A stretch of DNA of 41,603 nucleotides from Oscillospiraceae bacterium (GTDB lineage Bacteria > Bacillota > Clostridia > Oscillospirales > Ruminococcaceae). This document shows positions 8,684 to 16,207 of the stretch, piece by piece. The notes beneath the pieces are model-generated. The model was not told the origin of the DNA, searched no databases, and worked only from the letters and a program-made list of their open reading frames with translations. The stretch is taken from contig JAGASN010000009.1 in the NCBI GenBank assembly GCA_017847875.1, positions 1 to 41,603 on the forward strand, in the 5' to 3' direction. The stretch's first letter is position 1; each line of letters begins with the position of its first letter. The position numbers and the translations under genes are program-made.

Positions 8684-8751
8684 GATTTATCTTTATATAT
8701 TGCGCACGCTTCTTCCCGGTGTTACTATGAAGAAAAAGGAGGTGCCGCAAT

Positions 8752-9366
8752 ATGGAATTTTTGTTCAAGCCGGAAAAACTTTCGGAAGATTTGAAATATC
8801 AGGTTTCGGAAACGCTTGCAAAACGCACGGAACTTTTTTCGCGCAAAAAATTTCCGGGGCTTTGGGAAAAAACCGATGAACTCAACGAGAAGAACTTATC
8901 CGCGGAAGCTCTTAAAAGGCGCAGAAAATTCCGCAGATTTTACGGAATAATCTGCATCGCTCTCGGAATTTTCCTTTTTGTTCCGGGCTTGGTGAAGCCA
9001 AGCGAACTTTTTGTTCCGCTTGTTGTCGGTGCCCTGGCGATTATAACGGGAATTACGGCGGTTATTCCGCGGAAAACGAACTCGGAAAAATTTGAGAAAA
9101 AGGCGAAGAAACTGATTTCTGCAATCAATTCTTCTCTGAAGCCGGAGGATAAAGTTCTTTTTAATGAAGAAGGAATTTTTGAAAACGGCGCGCTTTTGAT
9201 AGAATATGAAAATCTTGAAAGCATAATTGAAAACAGAAGTATTTTTCTGGTTTGTGACGGAATAAAAATTATGGTTTTGAGAAAAGCGGATTTGGTCATC
9301 GGAAATCCGGAAGAGTTTAAAATCTTAATTGAATCAAAAACCGGAAAGAAAACCGAAAAAATTTGA
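8752..9366 (+). CDS. Two-TM membrane protein, YcxB-like
   Basis: A 204-residue protein with a charged cytoplasmic N-terminus, two adjacent membrane helices (FYGIICIALGIFLFVPGLV and FVPLVVGALAIITGITAVI, about residues 66-104) and a C-terminal cytoplasmic region whose pattern (FNEEGIFENGALLIEYENLE... through IMVLRKADLVIG...EEFKILIESK) resembles YcxB-type domains. It starts with ATG behind a strong AAAGGAGGTG and lies 68 bases after the probable anti-sigma gene, so it may belong to the same unit. Function unknown; the family match is tentative. Confidence 0.6.
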   Translation: MEFLFKPEKLSEDLKYQVSETLAKRTELFSRKKFPGLWEKTDELNEKNLSAEALKRRRKFRRFYGIICIALGIFLFVPGLVKPSELFVPLVVGALAIITGITAVIPRKTNSEKFEKKAKKLISAINSSLKPEDKVLFNEEGIFENGALLIEYENLESIIENRSIFLVCDGIKIMVLRKADLVIGNPEEFKILIESKTGKKTEKI

Positions 9367-9370
9367 TTAA

Positions 9371-9395
9371 AGGGCGCCCTTCGGGCGCCTTTTTT
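9371..9395 (+). terminator. Terminator after the YcxB-like gene
   Basis: A GC-rich stem (9371-9379 with 9383-9391, TTC loop) runs straight into a T run. The -35 of the spoIIE promoter begins inside this T run. Confidence 0.85.
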
Positions 9396-9426
9396 GACAT
9401 ATTTTTTTGCTTTTTTGGGTTATATT
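9393..9426 (+). promoter_or_regulatory. spoIIE promoter with 21-bp spacer and a possible 0A box
   Basis: TTGACA (9394-9399) and TATATT (9421-9426) are separated by 21 bp rather than 17. TTTGACA at 9393-9399 differs from the Spo0A box (TTCGACA) at one position. The Bacillus subtilis spoIIE promoter is known for the same 21-bp spacing and Spo0A-P dependence, so this is probably a Spo0A-activated promoter. Spacing is seen; regulation is inferred. Confidence 0.55.
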
Positions 9427-9463
9427 GAATTCATAATAAAACACAAAGGAGCTTTTTTATAAA

Positions 9464-11773
9464 ATGACGGAAGTTAAAACAAAATCTTTTCCGGTGAAAA
9501 TTCCAAAAACGCTGAAAACGGCGGCACCGGATTTTTTGAGCATGGCGCTTTGGACGATAATCTGTTTTGCGGCGTCAAAAACATTTCTCTTCGGAAAAAT
9601 CGCGCCTTTCGGGGTGGCGGCGGTTTCCGCTTCAAAGCGAAACGCCGCGCTTCCTGCAGCTTTGGGAGCGGTTTTGGGATACGTTTTTTCAAAAAATCCG
9701 GAAAACACTCTGCGATATATCGCCGCGGTGCTCATAGCTTTTGGCGCAAAGCTGGTTTTTGAACGGTTTGCGGAAGGAGATTTTGTTTCGGTGCTCATTG
9801 CCGGCGGTTCGGTGGCTTTTTCCGCTTTCGGTTATGCGGCAATGACAATTATTTCCGGCTACAACAGCGCAATGGCTTTTACGGAAACCGTTCTTTGCGC
9901 CGGTGCGGCATATTTTTTCAAAAGAAGCGGCAACGTCTTTGAGCACGGGAAACCTTTCTTTTCGGTTTCTTCCGGAGACAGAGCCTGCGTTGTTATGACA
10001 GCCGCAATTGCCGCCGCTTCTCTCGGCGGAATAACCTTTGGAAAAATAAGCCTCGGGGGAATTGCCGCGGCGCTTACCGTTCTTTTTGCGGCCCGTTACG
10101 GAAAAGAAAACGGTGGTTCCGTCGCAGGAGTTGCGGTAGGAACGGTTGTTTCACTTACCGCGGGAACATTTGATTTAAGCCTTGCGGGATATGCCGTAGG
10201 AGGGCTTATCGGCGGGATTTTTTCGGTTTTCGGAAAAATCGGAACGATTCTTTCGTTTGTTGCGGTAAGACTGATTGTCTGTATTCTTGCTTCGGAATAT
10301 CCGGATTATATTCCGGTTTATGAATCTGTAATTGCCGGCGGAATTCTGATGCTCATTCCGGAGAAGGCGGGAAATAAAATTTGTTCAATAACGCTTTTTC
10401 CGGAAGAACTTGCGGATTCCGCAACGGTTAAGGAACTGGTTCTTTCAAAAATCGGAAGAGCGGCGGATGGACTTTTGGATATCGCGGCGGCAACAAAAAA
10501 GGTCGCTTCTTCCGTTGAAAGAGAAAACATTGAAGGAATGAGCACGGTGCTCAACAAATCCGCGGAAACTTGTTGCCGCCAATGCTCAAAAAGCGGAACC
10601 TGCTGGCAGGATAAATATTCTGAAACGGTTAAGGCTTTTTACGAAATCGGTTCCGCCGAAAAAGAAAGGCGGAAGCCGGTTCTTGATGAGGAGTTTTCTG
10701 AAAGATGCGTACACCGGGAGCAGCTTTTGAATTGTATAAAAGAAAATTATAAAGATGCGGCGGAAAGAAATTCCGCCGAGCGCAAGTTCAAAAATATAAG
10801 GGAGGTCGTAACAGATCAGTTTGACGGAACAGCGCTTTTGCTTCGTGATATTGCCGCGGAAGCGGCAACGGTAAAAAGCGTTGACAAAAAGCTTTCCGCC
10901 GCGGTGCGGAATATTTTTGAAGGAAGAAACGTTCCGCTTTTTGCCTGCACCTGTTATTATAATTCTGACGGTTGCCTTAACGTCGAGGTTTCCGGAGCAA
11001 AGGAAAGAATGAAAAAACTTGAGCTTGAGGCGGTTACGGAAGAAATTTCCGATGCCTGCGGGTTCGATCTGTCAGAACCGGTGAAACGTGATACAGAAAA
11101 TGCCCGAAGACTTGTGTTCTGCGAAAAACCGCTTTTGAAACCGGAATTTGCCGTTGTTTCGATCAATGCGGAAGGAGAAAAATTCTGCGGTGACTGTGCG
11201 GAACATTTTGTGGATCAATATGGATGTGCACATTTGATACTCAGCGACGGAATGGGAAGCGGAGAACACGCCGCATTGGATTCCATGATGACCGCAGGAC
11301 TTGTTGCAAGAATGGTGCGGGCGGGTTTTCGGTTCGGTCCGGCAATAAAACTTGTGAATTCCGCCCTTTTGCTTAAATCGGAAGAAGAATCTCTTGCGAC
11401 GGTGGACGCTTTTTCGATAAATCTTTATACCGGACTTGCAAATTTTTATAAGGCCGGGGCGGAAACTTCATTCGTTCTTAAAAACGGAAAGGTTTCAAAG
11501 GTGGAAAGCGTTTCGTTTCCTGCGGGAATTCTCGGCGGAGCGGAATTTGAGCAAAGCAGCATGCGCCTTGGCGAAGGCGACATGGCGCTTCTTATAACCG
11601 ATGGCGTTACGGCAACCGGAGATGAGTGGATACCTTCGGAGCTGAGAAGCCTTGCGGAAAAATCTGCGGAAGAAATTGCCGCCGGAATTGCCGAAACGGC
11701 TTTTAAGCGCCGAAACGACGGACATTCCGACGATATTACCGTTGCTGTTGTCAGGATTATTTCAGGATATTAA
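9464..11773 (+). CDS. spoIIE: Stage II sporulation protein E (PP2C-type phosphatase)
   Basis: A 769-residue homologue of SpoIIE, the membrane phosphatase that dephosphorylates SpoIIAA and so releases sigma-F in the forespore, and which also interacts with the division machinery. The N-terminal 300 or so residues contain about ten hydrophobic segments. A central regulatory region follows (with a CRQCSKSGTCW cysteine cluster near residues 370-380). The C-terminal PP2C domain keeps the metal-binding motifs SDGMGSGEHA (Asp near 595), LLITDG (near 713) and GHSDDITVAVV (near 755). The length is slightly shorter than the Bacillus protein. The ATG has an AAAGGAG about 12 bases upstream. It is transcribed alone, ending close to the next promoter. 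Strong evidence that the organism, or a recent ancestor, can form endospores. Confidence 0.93.
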   Translation: MTEVKTKSFPVKIPKTLKTAAPDFLSMALWTIICFAASKTFLFGKIAPFGVAAVSASKRNAALPAALGAVLGYVFSKNPENTLRYIAAVLIAFGAKLVFERFAEGDFVSVLIAGGSVAFSAFGYAAMTIISGYNSAMAFTETVLCAGAAYFFKRSGNVFEHGKPFFSVSSGDRACVVMTAAIAAASLGGITFGKISLGGIAAALTVLFAARYGKENGGSVAGVAVGTVVSLTAGTFDLSLAGYAVGGLIGGIFSVFGKIGTILSFVAVRLIVCILASEYPDYIPVYESVIAGGILMLIPEKAGNKICSITLFPEELADSATVKELVLSKIGRAADGLLDIAAATKKVASSVERENIEGMSTVLNKSAETCCRQCSKSGTCWQDKYSETVKAFYEIGSAEKERRKPVLDEEFSERCVHREQLLNCIKENYKDAAERNSAERKFKNIREVVTDQFDGTALLLRDIAAEAATVKSVDKKLSAAVRNIFEGRNVPLFACTCYYNSDGCLNVEVSGAKERMKKLELEAVTEEISDACGFDLSEPVKRDTENARRLVFCEKPLLKPEFAVVSINAEGEKFCGDCAEHFVDQYGCAHLILSDGMGSGEHAALDSMMTAGLVARMVRAGFRFGPAIKLVNSALLLKSEEESLATVDAFSINLYTGLANFYKAGAETSFVLKNGKVSKVESVSFPAGILGGAEFEQSSMRLGEGDMALLITDGVTATGDEWIPSELRSLAEKSAEEIAAGIAETAFKRRNDGHSDDITVAVVRIISGY

Positions 11774-11801
11774 AGCGTTAAAAAATATTTTTGAAAAAGG
11801 G

Positions 11802-11830
11802 TTGACATTCTGACAAAAGGGGTATATAAT
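11802..11830 (+). promoter_or_regulatory. Consensus promoter of the metNIQ leader
   Basis: TTGACA (11802-11807) and TATAAT (11825-11830) are 17 bp apart, a perfect sigma-A promoter placed just before the T-box leader. Confidence 0.9.
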
Positions 11831-11839
11831 GCACTCATT

Positions 11840-12120
11840 AAGCCAAATATCCCAAAGACAATGAAGAGAAGAGTAAGCGCAGGATGCGGCCACAGAGATT
11901 TCCCGTTTTGCTGAAAGGGAAACGAACAGAGAGCGCTGAAGATGGCCTTGGAGTTGCGCACCGAGCCGTTTTTTTCGGTAAGGCTGCGACGGGGTTCGCC
12001 CGTTAAAGCGATAGGGTATGATAGTACCCGATGAGGTCATAACAGTGATGTTATGACGAAAAAAGGTGGTAACACGTGAGTTTTATGCTCCCGTCCTTTT
12101 AAAAGGACGGGAGCTTTTTT
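11840..12120 (+). ncRNA. T-box riboswitch, methionine specific (AUG specifier)
   Basis: A tRNA-sensing leader upstream of metNIQ. In Stem I the AGTA loop-E motif (11872-11875) is followed by AGCGC (11876-11880) pairing with GCGCT (11933-11937). The 3' side then reads GAAG-ATG-G, putting an AUG specifier codon at 11942-11944. Hairpins follow at about 12014-12029 and 12036-12057. The T-box core AAAGGTGGTAACACG lies at 12062-12076; its UGGU would pair with the ACCA end of an uncharged tRNA with discriminator A, as expected for tRNA-Met. The alternative is the terminator at 12087-12120. Uncharged tRNA-Met should stabilise the antiterminator and switch on methionine uptake. Confidence 0.9.
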
Positions 12121-12121
12121 G
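12087..12121 (+). terminator. T-box-controlled terminator of metNIQ
   Basis: A 14-bp perfect stem (12087-12100 with 12101-12114) is followed by six T. Its 5' arm would compete with the antiterminator that includes the T-box motif. Confidence 0.9.
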
Positions 12122-12157
12122 TTTCCCCAAAAAAGACGGATAAGGAGAAGATAAGAC

Positions 12158-12916
12158 TTGATACGTATTGAAAACCTGTCGAAGATTTTTAAAACATCAA
12201 ACGAAGTCCATGCGCTTCGTTCGGTTTCGACCCATGTTGAAGCCGGTGATATCTTCGGCGTGATCGGTATGAGCGGTGCCGGTAAATCAACGCTCCTTCG
12301 CTGCATTGCCCAGCTTGAAAAACCCACAAGCGGCGCGATTTATATTGAAGGCAAAAACATAACCGAACTTTCCGGAAAGGAAAATATCGAACTTCGCAAA
12401 AGGGTAGGCGTTATTTTCCAGGGATATCACCTCCTGATGCAGAGAACGGTTCGCGATAACATTGCTTTTCCTCTTGAACTCAGCGGAATTAAAAAAGAAG
12501 AAAGATATAAAAGAGTTGAAGAACTTCTTGCTCTTGTCGGTCTCGAAAACAAAGCTGACGCATATCCTTCCCAGCTTTCCGGCGGCCAGATGCAGAGAGT
12601 TGCAATTGCAAGAGCACTTGCAAACAATCCTTCAATCCTTCTTTGTGACGAACCCACTTCCGCGCTGGATTCCCTCACAACAAAAGCAATTCTTAAACTT
12701 CTCAAAGATATCAACGAAAAACTCGGCGTAACCGTTTTCATAATCACCCATGAAATCGGTGTTGTAAAATCGATCTGCCGCCATGTGGCTGTAATAAACG
12801 AAGGCGAACTTGTTGAACAGGGAGCAACCGATGAAGTCCTTTCAAATCCGAAGCACCACGCAACGGAACTTCTTCTCGGTATCTCCAACATCGCCGAAGG
12901 AGGTGATGCCGAATGA
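12158..12916 (+). CDS. metN: Methionine ABC transporter ATPase MetN (short form)
   Basis: ATPase of the D/L-methionine importer MetNIQ. It shows Walker A GMSGAGKST (about residue 33), Q-loop VIFQGYHLL, signature LSGGQMQRVAIARAL, Walker B SILLCDEPTSALD and the switch His in ITHEIG. The start is TTG at 12158, with AAGGAGA 9 bases upstream. At 252 residues the protein stops soon after the nucleotide-binding domain, so it lacks the C-terminal NIL/C2 domain (about 100 residues) through which methionine inhibits longer MetN proteins. It is preceded by a Met T-box and overlaps metI by 4 bases, so control is probably at transcription. Confidence 0.92.
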   Translation: MIRIENLSKIFKTSNEVHALRSVSTHVEAGDIFGVIGMSGAGKSTLLRCIAQLEKPTSGAIYIEGKNITELSGKENIELRKRVGVIFQGYHLLMQRTVRDNIAFPLELSGIKKEERYKRVEELLALVGLENKADAYPSQLSGGQMQRVAIARALANNPSILLCDEPTSALDSLTTKAILKLLKDINEKLGVTVFIITHEIGVVKSICRHVAVINEGELVEQGATDEVLSNPKHHATELLLGISNIAEGGDAE

Positions 12917-13581
12917 TGGAATTCTTCATGGAATACAAAGATATGCTTTTTGAAGGAAGCTATGAAACTTTACTCATGACCTTTGCTTCAACGATCTTTG
13001 CTTATATAATCGGTCTTCCGCTCGGCGTTACAATGGTTATAACCGATGCCCACGGCATCAGCCCCCAGAAAACGCTTAACACGGTTCTCGGAACCATAAT
13101 CAATATCGGACGTTCAATTCCTTTCGTAATCCTCATCGTTGCGGTTATTCCGCTCACAAGATTTATCGTAGGCAAAGCGATCGGTCCGGTTGCGGCAATC
13201 GTTCCGCTTACAATTGCGGCGGCGCCTTTTGTTGCAAGAATGGTTGAAACCGCCTTGCAGGAAGTTGACCCCGGCGTTGTTGAAGCGGCAAAAACAATGG
13301 GCGCAACAAATGCCCAGATTGCCCTTAAAGTGCTTCTTCCGGAAGCAGTTCCTTCCCTCATCAGAGGATTTTCAATTACCACAATAACCCTTATAGGTTA
13401 TTCGGCAATGGCGGGTGCCTTCGGTGCCGGCGGTCTTGGCGATATCGCTATCCGCTACGGTCACCACCGCTATCAGGCGGACATAATGTGGGTAACCGTT
13501 GTTCTTATAGTCGTAATTGTTCAGGCAATTCAGATGTGTTTTGAACTTGCGGCGAAAAAAATCGATAAAAGAAACAAATAA
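12913..13581 (+). CDS. metI: Methionine ABC transporter permease MetI
   Basis: The 222-residue inner-membrane subunit of MetNIQ, forming the transport channel as a dimer. Five hydrophobic segments are visible. The EAA coupling loop that contacts MetN reads PGVVEAAKTMGATNAQIALKV, matching the family. Length is typical. The ATG start overlaps the metN stop (ATGA), with the RBS GGAGGTGAT inside metN; metQ follows 21 bases after the stop. Confidence 0.95.
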   Translation: MMEFFMEYKDMLFEGSYETLLMTFASTIFAYIIGLPLGVTMVITDAHGISPQKTLNTVLGTIINIGRSIPFVILIVAVIPLTRFIVGKAIGPVAAIVPLTIAAAPFVARMVETALQEVDPGVVEAAKTMGATNAQIALKVLLPEAVPSLIRGFSITTITLIGYSAMAGAFGAGGLGDIAIRYGHHRYQADIMWVTVVLIVVIVQAIQMCFELAAKKIDKRNK

Positions 13582-13602
13582 TCAATAAAAGGAGAAAAAA
13601 TC

Positions 13603-14403
13603 ATGAAAAAGATTATTGCTATCGTACTTGCACTCGTATTCGTATTCAGCTTTGCCGCATGCTCCGGCGAAACCGATGAAAAAGTTATCAAAGTCGGCGC
13701 TTCTCCTGCTCCTCATGCAGAAATTCTTGAAGTTGCAAAAGAAGTTCTCGCAGCAGACGGCTGGACTCTTGAAATCGTAGAATTCACCGACTATGTTCTT
13801 CCTAACGAAACCCTTACCGCAGGCGAAATCGACGCTAACTATTTCCAGCATACTCCTTACCTCGATACCTATAACGCAGAACACGGCACCGATATCGTTT
13901 CCGCAGCAGTAATCCACTATGAACCCCTCGGAATCTATCCCGGAAAAACCGCTTCCCTCGATGCAATCGCAGACGGCGCAACCATTGCTGTTCCCAACGA
14001 CGGTTCCAACGAAGCACGCGCACTCTATCTCCTCCAGGATCTCGGCCTTATCACCGTTGATAACGCAAACGGCTTCAACATCACTGTAAACGACATTGTT
14101 GACAACCCCAAGAACCTCGACATCATCGAAGCAGAAGCAGCACAGCTCCCCAACATCCTTGCTGACGTTGACTTCGCAATCATCAACGGTAACTATGCAA
14201 TCGGCGCAGGAATCGACGGAACTGTTCTTGAAACCGAAGCAAAAGACTCCGAAGCAGCACAGATTTACGGCAACATCATCGCAGTAAGAAACGGCGAAGA
14301 AGCAACCGAAAAAACTCTTGCTCTTGTAAAAGCAATTCAGAGCGAAGAAGTTAAAGCATTTATCGAATCCGAATACGGCGTTTCTGTTGTTCCGGTTTTC
14401 TAA
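13603..14403 (+). CDS. metQ: Methionine-binding lipoprotein MetQ
   Basis: Substrate-binding protein of MetNIQ (NlpA/MetQ family), anchored on the outer face of the membrane. The signal peptide (MKKIIAIVLALVFVFSF) ends in the lipobox FAAC, with the lipidated Cys near residue 20. The mature part starts with the family-like IKVGASPAPHAEILE and contains EIDANYFQHTPYLD and ATIAVPNDGSNEARAL. Length 266 is typical. RBS AAAGGAG precedes the ATG. Last gene of the T-box operon; two hairpins follow. Confidence 0.96.
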   Translation: MKKIIAIVLALVFVFSFAACSGETDEKVIKVGASPAPHAEILEVAKEVLAADGWTLEIVEFTDYVLPNETLTAGEIDANYFQHTPYLDTYNAEHGTDIVSAAVIHYEPLGIYPGKTASLDAIADGATIAVPNDGSNEARALYLLQDLGLITVDNANGFNITVNDIVDNPKNLDIIEAEAAQLPNILADVDFAIINGNYAIGAGIDGTVLETEAKDSEAAQIYGNIIAVRNGEEATEKTLALVKAIQSEEVKAFIESEYGVSVVPVF

Positions 14404-14423
14404 TTGAATCTTAACGAAAAAAA

Positions 14424-14450
14424 GAGCCGCTCGAAAGAGCGGCTTTTCTT
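14424..14450 (+). terminator. metNIQ terminator
   Basis: Stem 14426-14432 with 14437-14443 (GAAA loop), followed by a T-rich stretch. Confidence 0.8.
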
Positions 14451-14462
14451 TTGCAACAAAAA

Positions 14463-14494
14463 AGCTCCCGTTTTTTTCGGGAGCTTTTGTTTTT
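14463..14494. terminator. Second terminator, likely bidirectional
   Basis: AGCTCCCG (14463-14470) pairs with CGGGAGCT (14478-14485) across a T loop. T-rich on the plus side and A-rich before it, it can end both metQ and the convergent GNAT gene. Confidence 0.75.
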
Positions 14495-14914
14495 TTATTT
14501 TTTTACACGATAGGTTGCATAGAAAACGTTTTTGCCGTAAAGGTCTTCGCCGAACTCAACGGCATAAAAACCGTAGTTGGTGAAGAAGGGGAGAGTATAA
14601 TGAGGAACTTCGGCAACAACAGCTTTGGGGTTCTGGTCGGCGATGGAATCATCGAGAAGTTTTGAAGCAATGCCGGATTTTCTGTAATCGCGGTGAACGC
14701 CGATGAAAAGAAGATGCATAACGTCGCTTGTGGAAGGGCTTGTTACGCAAAAACCGGCAACAGTTTCGCCGTCCATTGCGGCATAGATGGAAATGCCTTT
14801 GCTGTGGCAGAAAGTTTCAATAAGATCTGCGGTTTCTTCGCCTTTGAAGAAAAGTTCTTTTTCAATTTGCTGGAATTCGGGGCTTTCGGTAAGGATTTTT
14901 TTAACTTCTATCAT
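14495..14914 (-). CDS. GNAT-family N-acetyltransferase
   Basis: A 139-residue GNAT acetyltransferase. The acetyl-CoA pyrophosphate loop is visible as HRDYRKSGIASKLLDD, preceded by the beta-4 strand VMHLLFIGV and followed by the C-terminal PFFTNYGFYAVEF segment typical of the fold. I chose the ATG at 14914 because AAAGGTGG lies 8 bases upstream and because the longer frame (to 14980) would run through the promoter. Substrate unknown; no informative neighbours. Confidence 0.8.
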   Translation of the reverse strand: MIEVKKILTESPEFQQIEKELFFKGEETADLIETFCHSKGISIYAAMDGETVAGFCVTSPSTSDVMHLLFIGVHRDYRKSGIASKLLDDSIADQNPKAVVAEVPHYTLPFFTNYGFYAVEFGEDLYGKNVFYATYRVKK

Positions 14915-14951
14915 AACTTGAACCACCTTTACGCAAAAAATAATACACTTT

Positions 14952-14980
14952 ATTCTATCACAGAAAACGTAAAGTATCAA
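14952..14980 (-). promoter_or_regulatory. Promoter of the GNAT gene
   Basis: On the minus strand TTGATA (14975-14980) and TAGAAT (14952-14957) are 17 bp apart, about 38 bases before the ATG. Confidence 0.65.
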
Positions 14981-15001
14981 GTTATATTGACAAAAATCGG
15001 C

Positions 15002-15034
15002 AAAAAACGGGAGGAAATTTTCCTCCCGTTTTTA
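15002..15034. terminator. Terminator of the XRE membrane regulator (bidirectional shape)
   Basis: A 12-bp stem (15006-15017 with about 15019-15030). On the minus strand it is followed by TTTTTTG, six bases after the regulator's stop codon. Confidence 0.85.
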
Positions 15035-15039
15035 TCATC

Positions 15040-16020
15040 TTATTTTTTGTTCATGTAATGTGCAATTCCTTCAAAAACGCCATAGAAAACGCCGACAACG
15101 GGCCAGATTATCCAGGTTCTGTGCCATTCCATGGTATAAAAACTCCAGCCGAGATAAACCGCGGTCACAATACACCAATATATTGATGAAATCGGGTCAA
15201 GCTTTTTTTCAAGGGTTTTCTTTTCAACCGTATAATCGTCCTGCTGAAGAAGTTTTTCGGTGGTAGCCCAGGGAATTCCGGTGCGGATAAGGATATAAAC
15301 TCCCGCGGCAACGATCATAAGGGTGAGGCAAAGACCGATTAAAACTTCGCCGTCCGCTTTTTCGAAAAATGCGCCGATGAAAAGCGGAATTGCGGAAAGA
15401 ACACAAAGGCAGATTCCGATTACGCAGTCATGGATATGTTTGTCACGGAGTTTGTTCTGGCGTTCCTTAACCATTCCTGCAACGCCGTAGGCAAGCTCTA
15501 TGGGTTCTTCCTCAATGTATTCAAATCTGCTTGTCTTCATGCCGCTCATAACAAAAAGAGCCACGGCGGGCACCACAAAGAGCACAAGAGCAATAATGCC
15601 GATTCCGGCAGCGCCGTTTTCGGTAATTCCGATTTTTCCGGAAATCTGCATTGCAAGAAGGAAGAACATTATTACGGGAGAAAGAATACAGAGAACAACA
15701 CCAAGGGCGACCATGGGAGCGGTTTCGTCCTTGATTTTTATAAATTCGTTTGCTTCTTCAAGGGAAACTTTCCGGAAGGCGCTTTCGCTTATTTCCTCCT
15801 TCGGAGAAGGAATTTCGTCGCCCAGTTCATCTTTAAGAAGATAATCGGTGGAAACACCGAAAATTTCGCTCATAAGAAGAATTTTATCAAGGTCCGGAAT
15901 TGAAAGAGCGCCTTCCCATTTTGAAACGCTCTGGCGCGAAACGCCCATTTTTTCGGCGAGTTCCTCCTGGGATAATCCGGCTTTTTTTCGAAGTTCGATT
16001 ATTTTGTCAGCAAGAATCAT
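15040..16020 (-). CDS. XRE-family regulator with a six-helix membrane domain
   Basis: A 326-residue one-component regulator fixed in the membrane. The N-terminal HTH_3/XRE domain (residues 5-60; KAGLSQEELAEKMGVSRQSVSKWE is the helix-turn-helix region) is followed by a linker of about 40 residues. About six membrane helices follow (for example VALGVVLCILSPVIMFFLL, VIGICLCVLSAIPLFIGAF and the final WPVVGVFYGVFEGIAHY). It probably senses a membrane or envelope signal and controls nearby or its own transcription. The upstream region has two inverted repeats next to the -35, which fits autoregulation. No target operon is obvious. Ligand unknown. Confidence 0.82.
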   Translation of the reverse strand: MILADKIIELRKKAGLSQEELAEKMGVSRQSVSKWEGALSIPDLDKILLMSEIFGVSTDYLLKDELGDEIPSPKEEISESAFRKVSLEEANEFIKIKDETAPMVALGVVLCILSPVIMFFLLAMQISGKIGITENGAAGIGIIALVLFVVPAVALFVMSGMKTSRFEYIEEEPIELAYGVAGMVKERQNKLRDKHIHDCVIGICLCVLSAIPLFIGAFFEKADGEVLIGLCLTLMIVAAGVYILIRTGIPWATTEKLLQQDDYTVEKKTLEKKLDPISSIYWCIVTAVYLGWSFYTMEWHRTWIIWPVVGVFYGVFEGIAHYMNKK

Positions 16021-16118
16021 ATTTTCACCTCGTTTTTGTTTTTCGGAAGAAGTTTCTTCCCTTCGATGAAATCATACCTTTTTTTGCGGTGGCAATCCAT
16101 AAATCCGACTTTTCAATT

Positions 16119-16148
16119 TGTCAACCGCCGGTTGCAACTGCGGGTTGC
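16119..16148 (-). promoter_or_regulatory. Putative promoter/operator of the XRE regulator
   Basis: Two adjacent inverted repeats: CAACCG-C-CGGTTG (16122-16134) and GCAAC-N5-GTTGC (16134-16148). The first overlaps a minus-strand TTGACA (16119-16124). The -10 17 bp downstream is poor; a better TATGAT occurs further down. Binding by the XRE protein is inferred. Confidence 0.45.
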
Positions 16149-16151
16149 GAT

Positions 16152-16188
16152 ATAAAAAAGCCGGAAAAGAATTACTTTCCCGGCTTTT
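16152..16188 (-). terminator. glyS terminator
   Basis: AGCCGGGAAAG on the minus strand pairs with the matching CTTTTCCGGCT arm (16158-16185) and is followed by a T run, about 20 bases after the glyS stop. Confidence 0.75.
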
Positions 16189-16207
16189 GTTGGTGTGCGT
16201 TTAAAAA

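Noticed and set aside
8684..8751. Short leader peptide beginning at the ATG near 8729
   Set aside because: Its frame runs through the RBS and overlaps the YcxB-like gene without features of a regulatory peptide.
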